DNA from: Bacillota bacterium
GTDB lineage: Bacteria; Bacillota; Clostridia; Acetivibrionales; Acetivibrionaceae
Assembly (NCBI GenBank): GCA_023398495.1
Contig: JAEWSG010000131.1
Span: 4,087 to 68,086, forward strand
DNA: 64,000 nucleotides
Direction: 5' to 3'
Shown here: piece by piece, positions 44,399-53,850 of the stretch
Numbering within the stretch: the stretch's first letter is position 1
How the letters are laid out: every line of letters begins with the position of its first letter
Position numbers and translations under genes: made by a program
Notes under the pieces: model-generated
The model's database searches: none
The model's input: the letters and a program-made list of their open reading frames with translations, nothing else
What the model was told of the DNA's origin: nothing

Positions 44399-46873
44399 TC
44401 ATTTATCTAATTCATATACACCTTTTATAAAACTATTGTTAATAAAAGTTGTATTACTAAAATAAATGTCATTTTCACAAACCCTCATATAATCTGCTTC
44501 ATTATTCTTTATAACCGTATCTTTTACAAGAAGTATAGGTTCCACAAAATAGTTATTAAATAATTGGTACTTAGAGTCTCCTCCTTTCGATGTAACCAAG
44601 TTGCTACTTATCTCGCAGGATGTAAACAATACGTTTTTACTGCTCATAATATTTATTAGGTCGGAAGAAGCTATAGTGCTTCTGAGTTTGGATCTGCTAA
44701 ATACTATATTTTTTGAATCCAGTATATTCATAATCCCAACTTTACAATCTTCAATTACTGAATTATCAAAAACAAACCCATTAACATTTGAAAGTGCTAT
44801 TCCATAACTACCGCCGGATAAAACCAAGTTATTGAAATAAATATTCTGGCAATTTTCAAAGGAAAATACGTCAGACAAAAGTTCTTTGCTGTTTATTTTA
44901 CAACCTGCATGTATCCCATCAATTATTATATTCTTTGAATTCTTGAACTTTAATACATGTGCTAAATCGGGACTTTCCATATTTACTGGTCTGCCTGATT
45001 CTGCTCGTATTATCAGGTTTTCAACCCCTTCAACTATCAGCCCATATCGGTTTGCGTATACATATTTACTGTTTATAACTTCATATAAAGGATCTAGAAG
45101 GTTATATACCCCTTTACTTTTTAAAACTATTTCACAATTCGGTCTGATGGCATTGACAAAATCCCTTGCATTGTCAACAACAACCTGTTCCATTCTGTCA
45201 CTCTGACCGAATCCTTCATATGGGCCATTTACGTTTTCGGACATTATACTTTGGGCAAGTCCATCCAATACTTCAATTGTCTTATCATCAAATTCATATA
45301 TCAGTTTACTCTCTGTAGAGGTATCTGCTGTTGTTATTTTTAATGGATTTTGGTCAAACAAGGTTTTAACCGGTTTTGTTCTTGTTATAAATGTCCCATC
45401 ACCAATTTGTCCATTTCCATTATCGCCAAAAGCCCAGATTGTGCCATCACTTCTAAGTGCCAATATATGCCCGTTTCCGGATGCTATCTCTCTAACACCA
45501 CTAAGTTCACTAACCACAACAGGCACCAAATAATTTGAACCACTTTTATACCAGTTAACTCCCCATAAGTACATACTTCCATCATCTTTCAAAGCTAGCG
45601 AGTGACCTCCCCCACGAGCTGAAATTGCAACTATTCCACTTAGCTCTTTAACTTGTGTAGGTACTGATAAATCTGCACCCTGTCCTTCATACACCAGAGC
45701 ACGGTCACTGTATTTCCATATCCATACAGTCCCATCCTTTTTCAATGCAAGAATATGACTAAGACCGGCAGATATATCAATAACATCACTAATACCTGTT
45801 ACCTTTTCAGGTATTTCACCTTTGTCCTCTCCCCAAACCCAAACCGCTCCGTCACTATCAATTGCAAAACAATAATAGTTTTCTGCAGCTATGTCCACAA
45901 TATTTGATAGCCCTTCTACAAGAGATGGCTCTCCTCCTGTTTGCAGGGTCATATCCTTTTCCCAGGACCAAACAGTTCCATCACCTTTCAACGCCAGGCA
46001 AAGTCCATCGTAAGCAGCAGAAATTTTCTTAATGTCAATCAGTTTTTCTACTTGTACAGGAGTTTCTCTATATACACCTTCATTGTTCCCTGTAAGTGTT
46101 TCACCCCATGTCCAAACCGTTCCATCACTCTGTAACGCCAGTGTATATTTATTACCTGCAGACACTTCAATTACCCTGTCTAACCCGTAAACCATTTCAG
46201 GCACAGTGACATTCCTCTCTCCACAATCCCCCCACAACCAAACGCTTCCGTCTTCCTTTATTGCCGCGGTATGATCATTTCCTCCCGATATGTGCGTAAT
46301 CGCATAGTCTTTTCCATAAATATATAACAAATCATCAATTAAGCTCTTATCTGTATCTTTATCAAAAGAATTGTCTTTTTCGCTTATAATTATAAGATTC
46401 CTGTCATAAAAAATGTTCTTATCCAAAACATCCTCTACCAGCCTCCTAAGTGGCAAATATGTTCTGCCTTCAATAATTTCAGCGGGCACATCAAGCTCTT
46501 TCTTTTCATTATTGAGTAGCATGCTGCTTTGCCCGGGTTTTAGCACCGCAACATTTCCATTTAATGCTATGGTAACAGTCGAAGTAGCTCCGTCCCAACC
46601 AACATCAGCACTGAGGCTCTCTGAAATAAACCTTACCGGCACAAGTGTCCTACCATTCTTAACGATGGGAACTATTCTTGAGTTTTCTCTGTCAATTTTT
46701 GTTTTTGCGGAATTAACGTATGAATTTGAGCTTCCTATGTAAAGTACCACGCACTTGCTTAACCTGGTTTGACCAATCCTATTGATTGCATTGACTCCAG
46801 AGGGAAATAAGAATATATTGAAAACTACAACGAGAACTACAACCCATATAAACGACCCCTTTAATTTCCCCAC
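44399..46873 (-). CDS. Secreted protein: stalk domain, RCC1 propeller and beta-helix
   Basis: The 824-residue protein starts with a signal peptide (FIWVVVLVVVFNIFLF). A stalk domain follows (GRTLVPVRFISESL, GRTYLPLRRLVED). Residues about 190-505 hold RCC1-type propeller repeats built on H-T/I-L/A-A-L-K-x-DGTVWxWG (about seven visible). Residues about 560-820 form a right-handed parallel beta-helix (repeats such as NSKNIIIDG, FENCQNIYFNN). No catalytic motif seen. ATG 46873 follows GGAGGG. It precedes the other stalk gene; an imperfect hairpin in the gap may separate their transcription. Confidence 0.85.
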   Translation of the reverse strand: MGKLKGSFIWVVVLVVVFNIFLFPSGVNAINRIGQTRLSKCVVLYIGSSNSYVNSAKTKIDRENSRIVPIVKNGRTLVPVRFISESLSADVGWDGATSTVTIALNGNVAVLKPGQSSMLLNNEKKELDVPAEIIEGRTYLPLRRLVEDVLDKNIFYDRNLIIISEKDNSFDKDTDKSLIDDLLYIYGKDYAITHISGGNDHTAAIKEDGSVWLWGDCGERNVTVPEMVYGLDRVIEVSAGNKYTLALQSDGTVWTWGETLTGNNEGVYRETPVQVEKLIDIKKISAAYDGLCLALKGDGTVWSWEKDMTLQTGGEPSLVEGLSNIVDIAAENYYCFAIDSDGAVWVWGEDKGEIPEKVTGISDVIDISAGLSHILALKKDGTVWIWKYSDRALVYEGQGADLSVPTQVKELSGIVAISARGGGHSLALKDDGSMYLWGVNWYKSGSNYLVPVVVSELSGVREIASGNGHILALRSDGTIWAFGDNGNGQIGDGTFITRTKPVKTLFDQNPLKITTADTSTESKLIYEFDDKTIEVLDGLAQSIMSENVNGPYEGFGQSDRMEQVVVDNARDFVNAIRPNCEIVLKSKGVYNLLDPLYEVINSKYVYANRYGLIVEGVENLIIRAESGRPVNMESPDLAHVLKFKNSKNIIIDGIHAGCKINSKELLSDVFSFENCQNIYFNNLVLSGGSYGIALSNVNGFVFDNSVIEDCKVGIMNILDSKNIVFSRSKLRSTIASSDLINIMSSKNVLFTSCEISSNLVTSKGGDSKYQLFNNYFVEPILLVKDTVIKNNEADYMRVCENDIYFSNTTFINNSFIKGVYELDK

Positions 46874-47261
46874 TATTGATACCCTCCTAATGAAATATAA
46901 ATACTACTAATTATATTCTATCTCATACTGGCAGATTTGTCTTTTATATGGGAATTATTTAATAATATTTTAATATGGAATCTTTACACAAATTAAAATA
47001 CAAACGTTGACCCTACCAAGTTTCAATACAAAGTGTTAGCAAAATACTTGATATCTATTGGGCATAATGATATCATATATGATAAATTATTATCAAAGGC
47101 ATTCTGCAAATTCATATTTTTACTGTTTCGTTGAATGCTTTTCTCTATTATGTAGAATCATAATTTAAAAGATAAATAATTATGAATTAGTTACCGATAT
47201 ATAAGTCAGTGCATCCTAATTCAAGCAGTAGCTATAAATACATTAGCAGGGTGGTGATCAA
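46874..47261. other. Divergent intergenic region before the V-ATPase operon
   Basis: No gene is seen in 388 nt. TTGAAT (47131-47136) and TAGAAT (47153-47158), 16 nt apart, are the best candidate promoter for the ATPase operon. ATCATATATGAT near 47072-47083 is a 12-bp palindrome. Confidence 0.35.
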
Positions 47262-47588
47262 GTGTCGATAGAAATCTTAAAATCTATAAAGCAAATTGAA
47301 GCTGAAGCTGATGAGCTTCAAAGACAATCTCTTGACGAATCTCGTCAAATAATGGCTGAAGCAAGCAATCAGTCGTACAAACTCCTAGAGCAGTCAATTG
47401 AAGATGCCGAAAAGGAAGCCAAGAATATTATCGTTAGGGCTGAGAAACTCGCCGGTGATGAAATTGCAAAGCTTGAGGAGGGAGTTTCAAAAGAATGTTT
47501 GGAGATTAAAACACATGCACGGAAAAAACTCGACAAGGCAATTGATTTAATAATGGGAAGGGTTGTGAACATTCATGGCAATAGTTAA
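47262..47588 (+). CDS. ntpF: V-type ATPase subunit G/H (peripheral stalk)
   Basis: First gene of the nine-gene V/A-type ATPase operon. The 108-residue product is one long charged helix (heptad-rich, KQIEAEADELQRQS onward), as in the G/H peripheral-stalk subunit that pairs with subunit E. The start is GTG behind AGGGTGG. Its end overlaps the next start by 14 nt. Confidence 0.85.
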   Translation: MSIEILKSIKQIEAEADELQRQSLDESRQIMAEASNQSYKLLEQSIEDAEKEAKNIIVRAEKLAGDEIAKLEEGVSKECLEIKTHARKKLDKAIDLIMGRVVNIHGNS

Positions 47589-49539
47589 AATGAACAAACT
47601 CTCTCTCATAGGCCTTGAGACAGATAAGGATAAAATTCTTGATGCCCTTATGAACATGGGTGTGGTAGAAATATCCGAAAGTTCGGAAAAACTAGCTTGC
47701 GACGAATGGAAGGACTTGGTTGTTCAGGACGGCAACAGCGAAAAGGTTGCTCTGCTTGATGACAGGCTAAACAGGGTTAAATGGACTGTAGACTATCTGT
47801 CTAAATTTTCTTCAAAAAAGAAGGGGTTATTTTCGTCCAAGAGATCTGTATACACAAATGAATATAATATTGTGATGCAGAATGTGGATAAGCTGACCTC
47901 TATCGTAAATGATATTACCACTTATAACGATCAACTGACATACTTAAAATCGGAAAGAAACAAAAATACAAATCTGATTCTAAGTCTTGAGCCGTGGAAA
48001 CAATTAACCGTTCCAATTCAGGAAACTTCTACTTTAACCACTACCCTAACAATTGGCATTATACCCCAAACATCTAGTTCCGGTAGGTTAAAAGAAGATC
48101 TTACAAGCGAAGCCCCGGAAAGTTATCTTGAAGTTATAAGCGAGGACGGACAGCAGGATTATATTCTTGTCATTTATCACAATTCCTGTGAGGAAAGTAC
48201 TCTAAAGGTTTTAAAGCAATACAGCTTCTCAAAAGTGTCCTTTAAGGAGCTTGAAGGCAGTGTTAAAAATAACATTGACAGAGCTGAAAAAAATATTAAG
48301 CGTATCGACAAAGAGTTTGAAGAAATTGAAAAAAAGGTTGCAGGTTTTGCCAACTACAAGGATGATCTTGAAATACTTCATGACCACCTTCTTATAGAAA
48401 GAGACCGAATAAAGATTCTTGACAATCTGGTTAAAACCAGCAAGGCATTTTATCTCGAAGGATGGATTCCGGCAGAACTGAGTGAAAAACTTAAAAGCCG
48501 TATCAGCAGTAATTATGAATGTCTCCTGGAAATAGCAGAGCCTGAAAAGGACGAAGAGTTTCCCATTATGTTAAGGAACCCTAAACTGGTTCAACCCTTT
48601 GAAGCAGTAACTGAAATGTACAGTTTGCCAAGTTCAAGGGATGTTGACCCAAATCCGCTCATGGCTCCATTCTACTGCTTTTTCTTTGGAATGATGGTAA
48701 GCGATGCCGGTTATGGTTTGGTTATGTCTTTTATAACCGGAGTAATGTTAATGAAATACAAACTCGAAGGAACCATGGCAAAAATGATAAGGCTCTTATT
48801 CTTCTGTGGGATATCAACTTTTGTATGGGGTGCACTTTTTGGAGGATGGTTTGGAAACATTGTCAGCGTCGTAACGGGTGAAAAATTAACAATTAAACCA
48901 CTATGGTTCGATCCTCTACAAAACCCTATGCAGCTCCTTATATGGTCTATGGTATTTGGCGGCATACATCTCTTTACAGGTATGGCTATCAAAGCGTATA
49001 TGTTGATAAAGGACGGAAAACCATGGGATGCACTTTTTGACATCGGATCATGGTACGTACTCTTAATAGGAGTTGCACTCCTGTTTACAGGAGGAACACC
49101 TTCACAAATCGGAAAGTATATGGCCATAGTCGGTGCAGCAATGCTTGTGCTTACTCAGGGAAGAGATAAAAAGAATATTATAATGAGGCTTTTATCCGGC
49201 GTCCTGAGTTTATACAATGTTACAGGTTATTTAAGTGATGTTCTGTCCTACTCCAGGCTTTTGGCCTTAGGTCTTGGAACAGGTGTTATCGCTTCCGTTA
49301 TAAACACCCTGGGTACGTTGTTCGGGTTAAATGTTTTTGGAATAATTGTGCTGGTTATTGTCTTTATAGGAGGTCACACCTTCAACATAGCAATTAATGC
49401 TCTTGGTGCTTACGTACATGCTAGCCGTTTACAGTACGTTGAGTTTTTTGGCAAGTTTTATGAGGGTGGAGGCAAACGCTTCAATCCCTTTAAAAAGAAT
49501 ACAAAATATATCAATTTAAACGACAAGGAGGCAATTTAA
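47575..49539 (+). CDS. ntpI: V-type ATP synthase subunit I (a-subunit)
   Basis: The membrane stator subunit forming the ion half-channels. The 654-residue product has an N-terminal cytoplasmic arm (~330 residues, coiled-coil) and a C-terminal domain with about seven helices starting at PNPL-like VDPNPLMAPFY. The essential Arg is probably in the SYSRLLALGLGTGVI helix. One nucleotide separates it from ntpK. Confidence 0.95.
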   Translation: MAIVKMNKLSLIGLETDKDKILDALMNMGVVEISESSEKLACDEWKDLVVQDGNSEKVALLDDRLNRVKWTVDYLSKFSSKKKGLFSSKRSVYTNEYNIVMQNVDKLTSIVNDITTYNDQLTYLKSERNKNTNLILSLEPWKQLTVPIQETSTLTTTLTIGIIPQTSSSGRLKEDLTSEAPESYLEVISEDGQQDYILVIYHNSCEESTLKVLKQYSFSKVSFKELEGSVKNNIDRAEKNIKRIDKEFEEIEKKVAGFANYKDDLEILHDHLLIERDRIKILDNLVKTSKAFYLEGWIPAELSEKLKSRISSNYECLLEIAEPEKDEEFPIMLRNPKLVQPFEAVTEMYSLPSSRDVDPNPLMAPFYCFFFGMMVSDAGYGLVMSFITGVMLMKYKLEGTMAKMIRLLFFCGISTFVWGALFGGWFGNIVSVVTGEKLTIKPLWFDPLQNPMQLLIWSMVFGGIHLFTGMAIKAYMLIKDGKPWDALFDIGSWYVLLIGVALLFTGGTPSQIGKYMAIVGAAMLVLTQGRDKKNIIMRLLSGVLSLYNVTGYLSDVLSYSRLLALGLGTGVIASVINTLGTLFGLNVFGIIVLVIVFIGGHTFNIAINALGAYVHASRLQYVEFFGKFYEGGGKRFNPFKKNTKYINLNDKEAI

Positions 49540-49540
49540 T

Positions 49541-50032
49541 ATGGGTTGGATAGAATATTTATTTAATGGTAATTTTCTTGCATTGGCAGGTGCCGCTTTA
49601 GCCGTAATTTTAGCGGGAATAGGTTCTGCAAAGGGTGTAGGTCTTGTTGGTGAAGCCGCAGCTGGTCTTGTAACCGAAGAGCCAAAAAGATTCGGTCAGG
49701 CATTACTTTTGCAGGCACTTCCCGGAACACAGGGTATATATGGTCTGCTTACAGCCTTTGTTATCTTAAACAGGATAGGTGTTGTAGGAGGAAGTTATAT
49801 TGAACTAACAACACAACAAGGCTTCTATTTCCTAGCTGCTGCTCTTCCAATAGCTTTTGTTGGACTTATCTCTGCAATAAACCAGGGTAGAGCTGCTGCT
49901 GCAGGTATTGGTATTATCGCAAAGAGACCTGAAGAGCTTGCCAAAGGTATCATGTTTGCAGCCATGGTTGAAACCTATGCGGTTTTGGCACTTCTCGCCT
50001 CAATATTGATGGTAATGGGAATTAAATTATAA
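49541..50032 (+). CDS. ntpK: V-type ATP synthase subunit K (Na+-type proteolipid ring)
   Basis: A 163-residue, four-helix double-hairpin c-ring subunit. The ion site residues match the Na+ ligands established in E. hirae NtpK: L60, T63 and Q64 in LPGTQG, Q115 in INQGRAAAAG, and E144 in MVETYA. Only the second hairpin carries the carboxylate, as in V-type rings. This predicts Na+ rather than H+ coupling. AAGGAGG precedes ATG 49541. Confidence 0.95.
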   Translation: MGWIEYLFNGNFLALAGAALAVILAGIGSAKGVGLVGEAAAGLVTEEPKRFGQALLLQALPGTQGIYGLLTAFVILNRIGVVGGSYIELTTQQGFYFLAAALPIAFVGLISAINQGRAAAAGIGIIAKRPEELAKGIMFAAMVETYAVLALLASILMVMGIKL

Positions 50033-50050
50033 TAAGGGAGTGTCCCAAAA

Positions 50051-50647
50051 ATGTCAGGAGCTGAAAAGATTATAGGCAGAATCCTTGAAGATGCCCGCCT
50101 TCAAGTAGAGGCAAATCTTAAACGTGCCGAGGAAGAAGCCTCAAATATTATTAGATCTGCTTCCCAAGATGCAGAAGCTAAAAAAAAGCAGATAATTGAA
50201 AAAGCTGAGTTAGAAGCCGTAGAGGTCAAAAAAAGACTCATTGCAGTTGCCGAACTTGAAGCAAGAAAACAAAAACTCAAGGCAAAGCAGGAGGTTGTTG
50301 ATGAGGCATTTGATCTAGCTTTAGAAAGGCTTAACAATCTGCCTGATTTAGAGTATCAGAGTATTCTTATTGAAATGATATCAAACTCTATAGAAACCGG
50401 AAAAGAAGAAGTGCTTTTATCCCAAAGGGATAAGCAAAGACTTGCCCCTGGTTTTATAGAAGAATTAAATAAAAAGCTGGCTCAAAAAGGAGTTACCGGA
50501 AATCTGAAAATTTCAGATGAAAATAGAAACATAAGCGGCGGATTTATTTTGAAATCCGGCGACATTGAAATCAATAACTCCTTTGAAGCAATAATAAGAA
50601 TGAACCGTGACGATATTGAAACAGAAGTAATCAAGGCTTTGTTTTAG
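50051..50647 (+). CDS. ntpE: V-type ATP synthase subunit E
   Basis: The peripheral-stalk partner of subunit G. The 198-residue product has a long N-terminal charged helix (EEEASNIIRSASQDAEAKKK) and the globular C-terminal domain with ISGGFILKSGDIEINNSF. ATG 50051 follows AAGGGAG after 18 nt. Confidence 0.93.
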   Translation: MSGAEKIIGRILEDARLQVEANLKRAEEEASNIIRSASQDAEAKKKQIIEKAELEAVEVKKRLIAVAELEARKQKLKAKQEVVDEAFDLALERLNNLPDLEYQSILIEMISNSIETGKEEVLLSQRDKQRLAPGFIEELNKKLAQKGVTGNLKISDENRNISGGFILKSGDIEINNSFEAIIRMNRDDIETEVIKALF

Positions 50648-50701
50648 TATCGGTTATTACTCTCGATAACGAAAAAATATTACGGAAAGGAGGGAATTTG
50701 A

Positions 50702-51715
50702 TTGTCAAAGGAAAATAAAGATACCCAATATGCTTATTCAGTGTCAAGAATACGTGCAATAGAACGAAAGCTTTTAGATAAGGGAAAGCTCGACCGGATG
50801 GTTGAGGCAAAATCCCCGGAAGAAGCGTTAAAAGTTCTTCAGGAAGCAGATTATGGCAATCCGTCTTCAGACACATTAAACATATATGAATATGAAAATC
50901 TGCTTGGGGATGAGTATAAAAAAGTATATCTCCTGCTAAAGGAAATCGCCCCGGACCCGGATGTTTTTGACTTATTTCTCCTGACCAACGATTACCATAA
51001 TATAAAGGTAATTTTGAAGGCGGAATTCTCAGGGCAGGACGATGGAAAACTCCTGACTGAATCAGGTTCCATTCCCTCAGGTAAACTGAAGACAATGATC
51101 AGAGAGCGAAATTTAACCAATATTCCTTCAGTTATGAAAAGTTCTATAGAAGAGTGTATTGAAACTTATAACAAAACACTTGATCCACAGGTTATTGATA
51201 TAATACTTGACAAGGCAAATTTCAAACATATGAAGGAAACATCGCTGAAGTCCGGAAATGCTTTTATCAGCAATCTTGTTACCTTGTTTATTGACCTTGC
51301 CAATATTAAGGTTTTCTTAAGAGTAAAAAAACTTAAGAAGAGTTTTGATTTTCTCCAAAAAGTTCTCCTTCCTGAAGGAAGTATCAATCATAAGTTATTT
51401 ATAGACAATCTTGATACCCCTCTAGACAGCTTTGTTGATGCCATGCGGTTTAATTCATTAGGTACATTTGTGCAGGAAGGAATTGAGAGTTTTAAAGCCT
51501 CCGGCAGTCTTACAAAATTTGAAAAACTCTCTGACAACTATATTATAGCCTATGTAAAGAAAGCTAAATATGTATCCTTAGGCATTGAACCACTTGTAGG
51601 GTATTTGATGGCTAAAGAAATGGAAATTAAGAATGCCAAAATTGTAATGGTGGGCAAGATTAATAATATTTCTAATGAAGTAATCAGAGAAAGGCTGAGA
51701 GAAGCTTATGTATAA
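50702..51715 (+). CDS. ntpC: V-type ATP synthase subunit C (d-subunit)
   Basis: Central-stalk socket linking rotor to the K ring. The 337-residue all-helical product has YAYSVSRIRAIERKLL, DYHNIKVILKAEF and the C-terminal PLVGYLMAKEMEIKN, matching the family. The start is TTG with AAGGAGGGAA upstream. The end overlaps ntpG by 8 nt. Confidence 0.92.
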   Translation: MSKENKDTQYAYSVSRIRAIERKLLDKGKLDRMVEAKSPEEALKVLQEADYGNPSSDTLNIYEYENLLGDEYKKVYLLLKEIAPDPDVFDLFLLTNDYHNIKVILKAEFSGQDDGKLLTESGSIPSGKLKTMIRERNLTNIPSVMKSSIEECIETYNKTLDPQVIDIILDKANFKHMKETSLKSGNAFISNLVTLFIDLANIKVFLRVKKLKKSFDFLQKVLLPEGSINHKLFIDNLDTPLDSFVDAMRFNSLGTFVQEGIESFKASGSLTKFEKLSDNYIIAYVKKAKYVSLGIEPLVGYLMAKEMEIKNAKIVMVGKINNISNEVIRERLREAYV

Positions 51716-52028
51716 GATAGGGGTAATTGGTGATAAGGATAGTATTCTTGGATTCAAAGCCGTTGGCATGTCGGTATTCCCTGTAACAACGCCTTCTGAG
51801 GCGCAGGAGATATTGGAAAAAATCGCAGAAGAAAAGTTTGCGGTGATATATGTAACCGAACATATTGCCAGGGATATCGTACAAACAATTGAGAAATACA
51901 ATGAGAGAAGGTTTCCTGCAATTATACCTATTCCAGGCAACCAGGGTTCGCTGGGAATTGGGATGAGCGGTGTTAAAAAGAGCGTAGAACGTGCTGTAGG
52001 TGCAGATATCCTCTTTAGGGACGAATAA
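51708..52028 (+). CDS. ntpG: V-type ATP synthase subunit F
   Basis: A small central-stalk subunit. The 106-residue product shows GVIGDKDSILGFKAVG, FAVIYVTEHIA and AIIPIPGNQGSLGIGM, typical of subunit F. It starts inside the end of subunit C. Confidence 0.94.
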   Translation: MYKIGVIGDKDSILGFKAVGMSVFPVTTPSEAQEILEKIAEEKFAVIYVTEHIARDIVQTIEKYNERRFPAIIPIPGNQGSLGIGMSGVKKSVERAVGADILFRDE

Positions 52029-52077
52029 TTCACTGCACTATATACAGCTATAATTTAATTGAAAGAAGGGATAAAGT

Positions 52078-53850
52078 TTGAGCCATGGAACGATAGTTAA
52101 AGTCTCAGGGCCTTTGGTAATAGCCGAAGGAATGAGAAATTGCAATATGTTTGATGTAGTTCGTGTCAGCGATCACCACTTGATTGGCGAGATTATTGAG
52201 ATGCATGGTGATAAGGCATCAATACAGGTATACGAGGAAACAGCAGGCCTTGGCCCCGGTGAGCCCGTCGTCTCAACCGGAGCTCCATTGAGTGTTGAAC
52301 TAGGTCCCGGCCTTATCGAAACAATATTTGACGGTATACAAAGACCTCTTGTGACAATCAGGGAAATGGTTGGAAGCAATATAACAAGAGGAATTGATGT
52401 GACCTCACTTGACAGACAAAAAAAGTGGAAGTTCGAGCCTACTGTTGAAAAGGGTTTGAAAGTCACTGCCGGTGATATTATCGGAAAGGTTCAGGAGACA
52501 GTCGTTGTAGAACATAAAATAATGATTCCTTACGGTGTGAGCGGCGTTATAACCGAAATTAGTGCCGGTAATTTTACCGTGGAAGATACTGTAGCAAAAG
52601 TAAAAAAAGATAACGGTGATATAGTTAACATTCAGATGATGCAAAAATGGCCTGTACGTAAAGGCCGACCTTATAAGGAAAAACTCTCTCCACAAGAACC
52701 GCTTGTAACAGGTCAAAGAGTTATCGATACTCTATTCCCGCTTGCAAAGGGTGGAGTTGCCGCAGTACCGGGACCCTTCGGAAGTGGAAAAACAGTTGTA
52801 CAGCATCAGCTTGCAAAATGGGCAGATGCCGAAATAGTTGTTTATATAGGCTGCGGTGAACGCGGTAATGAAATGACCGACGTTCTTATGGAGTTCCCTG
52901 AATTAAAAGATCCAAAAACCGGCCAGTCTTTAATGAAAAGGACAGTCCTTATAGCCAACACCTCAGACATGCCCGTTGCAGCAAGAGAAGCGTCAATTTA
53001 TACGGGAATCACTATCGCCGAATACTTTAGAGATATGGGATACAGCGTTGCCCTTATGGCGGACTCTACATCAAGATGGGCAGAGGCTTTAAGAGAAATG
53101 TCAGGACGTCTTGAAGAAATGCCCGGTGAAGAAGGTTATCCGGCTTATCTTGGTTCAAGACTTTCGCAATTTTATGAAAGAGCAGGAAGGGTTGTAAGCC
53201 TTGGAACAAATGGAAGAGAAGGTGCCTTGACCGCCATAGGAGCGGTATCACCTCCAGGTGGAGACATATCCGAACCTGTTACTCAGGCAACTCTAAGAAT
53301 AGTTAAAGTTTTCTGGGGATTGGACGCAAGCCTTGCCTACAGACGTCACTTCCCGGCTATCAACTGGCTCCTCAGCTATTCACTGTATCTTGACAGGCTG
53401 GATAAATGGATAAACGAAAACGTAGCAAGAGACTGGAACAGTCTCAGATCAGATGCCATGAGACTTTTGCAGGAAGAATCCGAATTAGAGGAAATCGTAA
53501 GACTGGTTGGGGTGGATGCATTGTCCCCTAACGACAGACTTACCCTTGAGGCTGCAAAATCAATACGTGAAGATTACCTTCACCAAAACGCATTCCACGA
53601 TGTGGATACGTATACATCGTTAAATAAGCAGCATAGAATGTTAAAACTTATTATGGGCTTCTACTATAAAGGGAGAAAAGCACTTGAAGCCGGTGCAAGC
53701 ATTAAGGAACTTTTTGAACTACCAGTAAGGGAGAAAATAGGCAGATCCAAATACACTCCTGAAGATCAGGTCAATACTGTGTTCTATGAAATTGAGACGC
53801 AACTCAATGATCAAATAGATGCACTTACATCACAGGAGGTGGCAAAATAA
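52078..53850 (+). CDS. ntpA: V-type ATP synthase catalytic subunit A
   Basis: The catalytic subunit. The 590-residue product has the non-homologous insert, Walker A GPFGSGKTV, GCGERGNEMTDVL, and SRWAEALREMSGRLEEMPGE. The start is TTG (GAAGGG upstream), unusual for the most highly made subunit. TAATG joins its stop to the start of subunit B. Confidence 0.97.
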   Translation: MSHGTIVKVSGPLVIAEGMRNCNMFDVVRVSDHHLIGEIIEMHGDKASIQVYEETAGLGPGEPVVSTGAPLSVELGPGLIETIFDGIQRPLVTIREMVGSNITRGIDVTSLDRQKKWKFEPTVEKGLKVTAGDIIGKVQETVVVEHKIMIPYGVSGVITEISAGNFTVEDTVAKVKKDNGDIVNIQMMQKWPVRKGRPYKEKLSPQEPLVTGQRVIDTLFPLAKGGVAAVPGPFGSGKTVVQHQLAKWADAEIVVYIGCGERGNEMTDVLMEFPELKDPKTGQSLMKRTVLIANTSDMPVAAREASIYTGITIAEYFRDMGYSVALMADSTSRWAEALREMSGRLEEMPGEEGYPAYLGSRLSQFYERAGRVVSLGTNGREGALTAIGAVSPPGGDISEPVTQATLRIVKVFWGLDASLAYRRHFPAINWLLSYSLYLDRLDKWINENVARDWNSLRSDAMRLLQEESELEEIVRLVGVDALSPNDRLTLEAAKSIREDYLHQNAFHDVDTYTSLNKQHRMLKLIMGFYYKGRKALEAGASIKELFELPVREKIGRSKYTPEDQVNTVFYEIETQLNDQIDALTSQEVAK

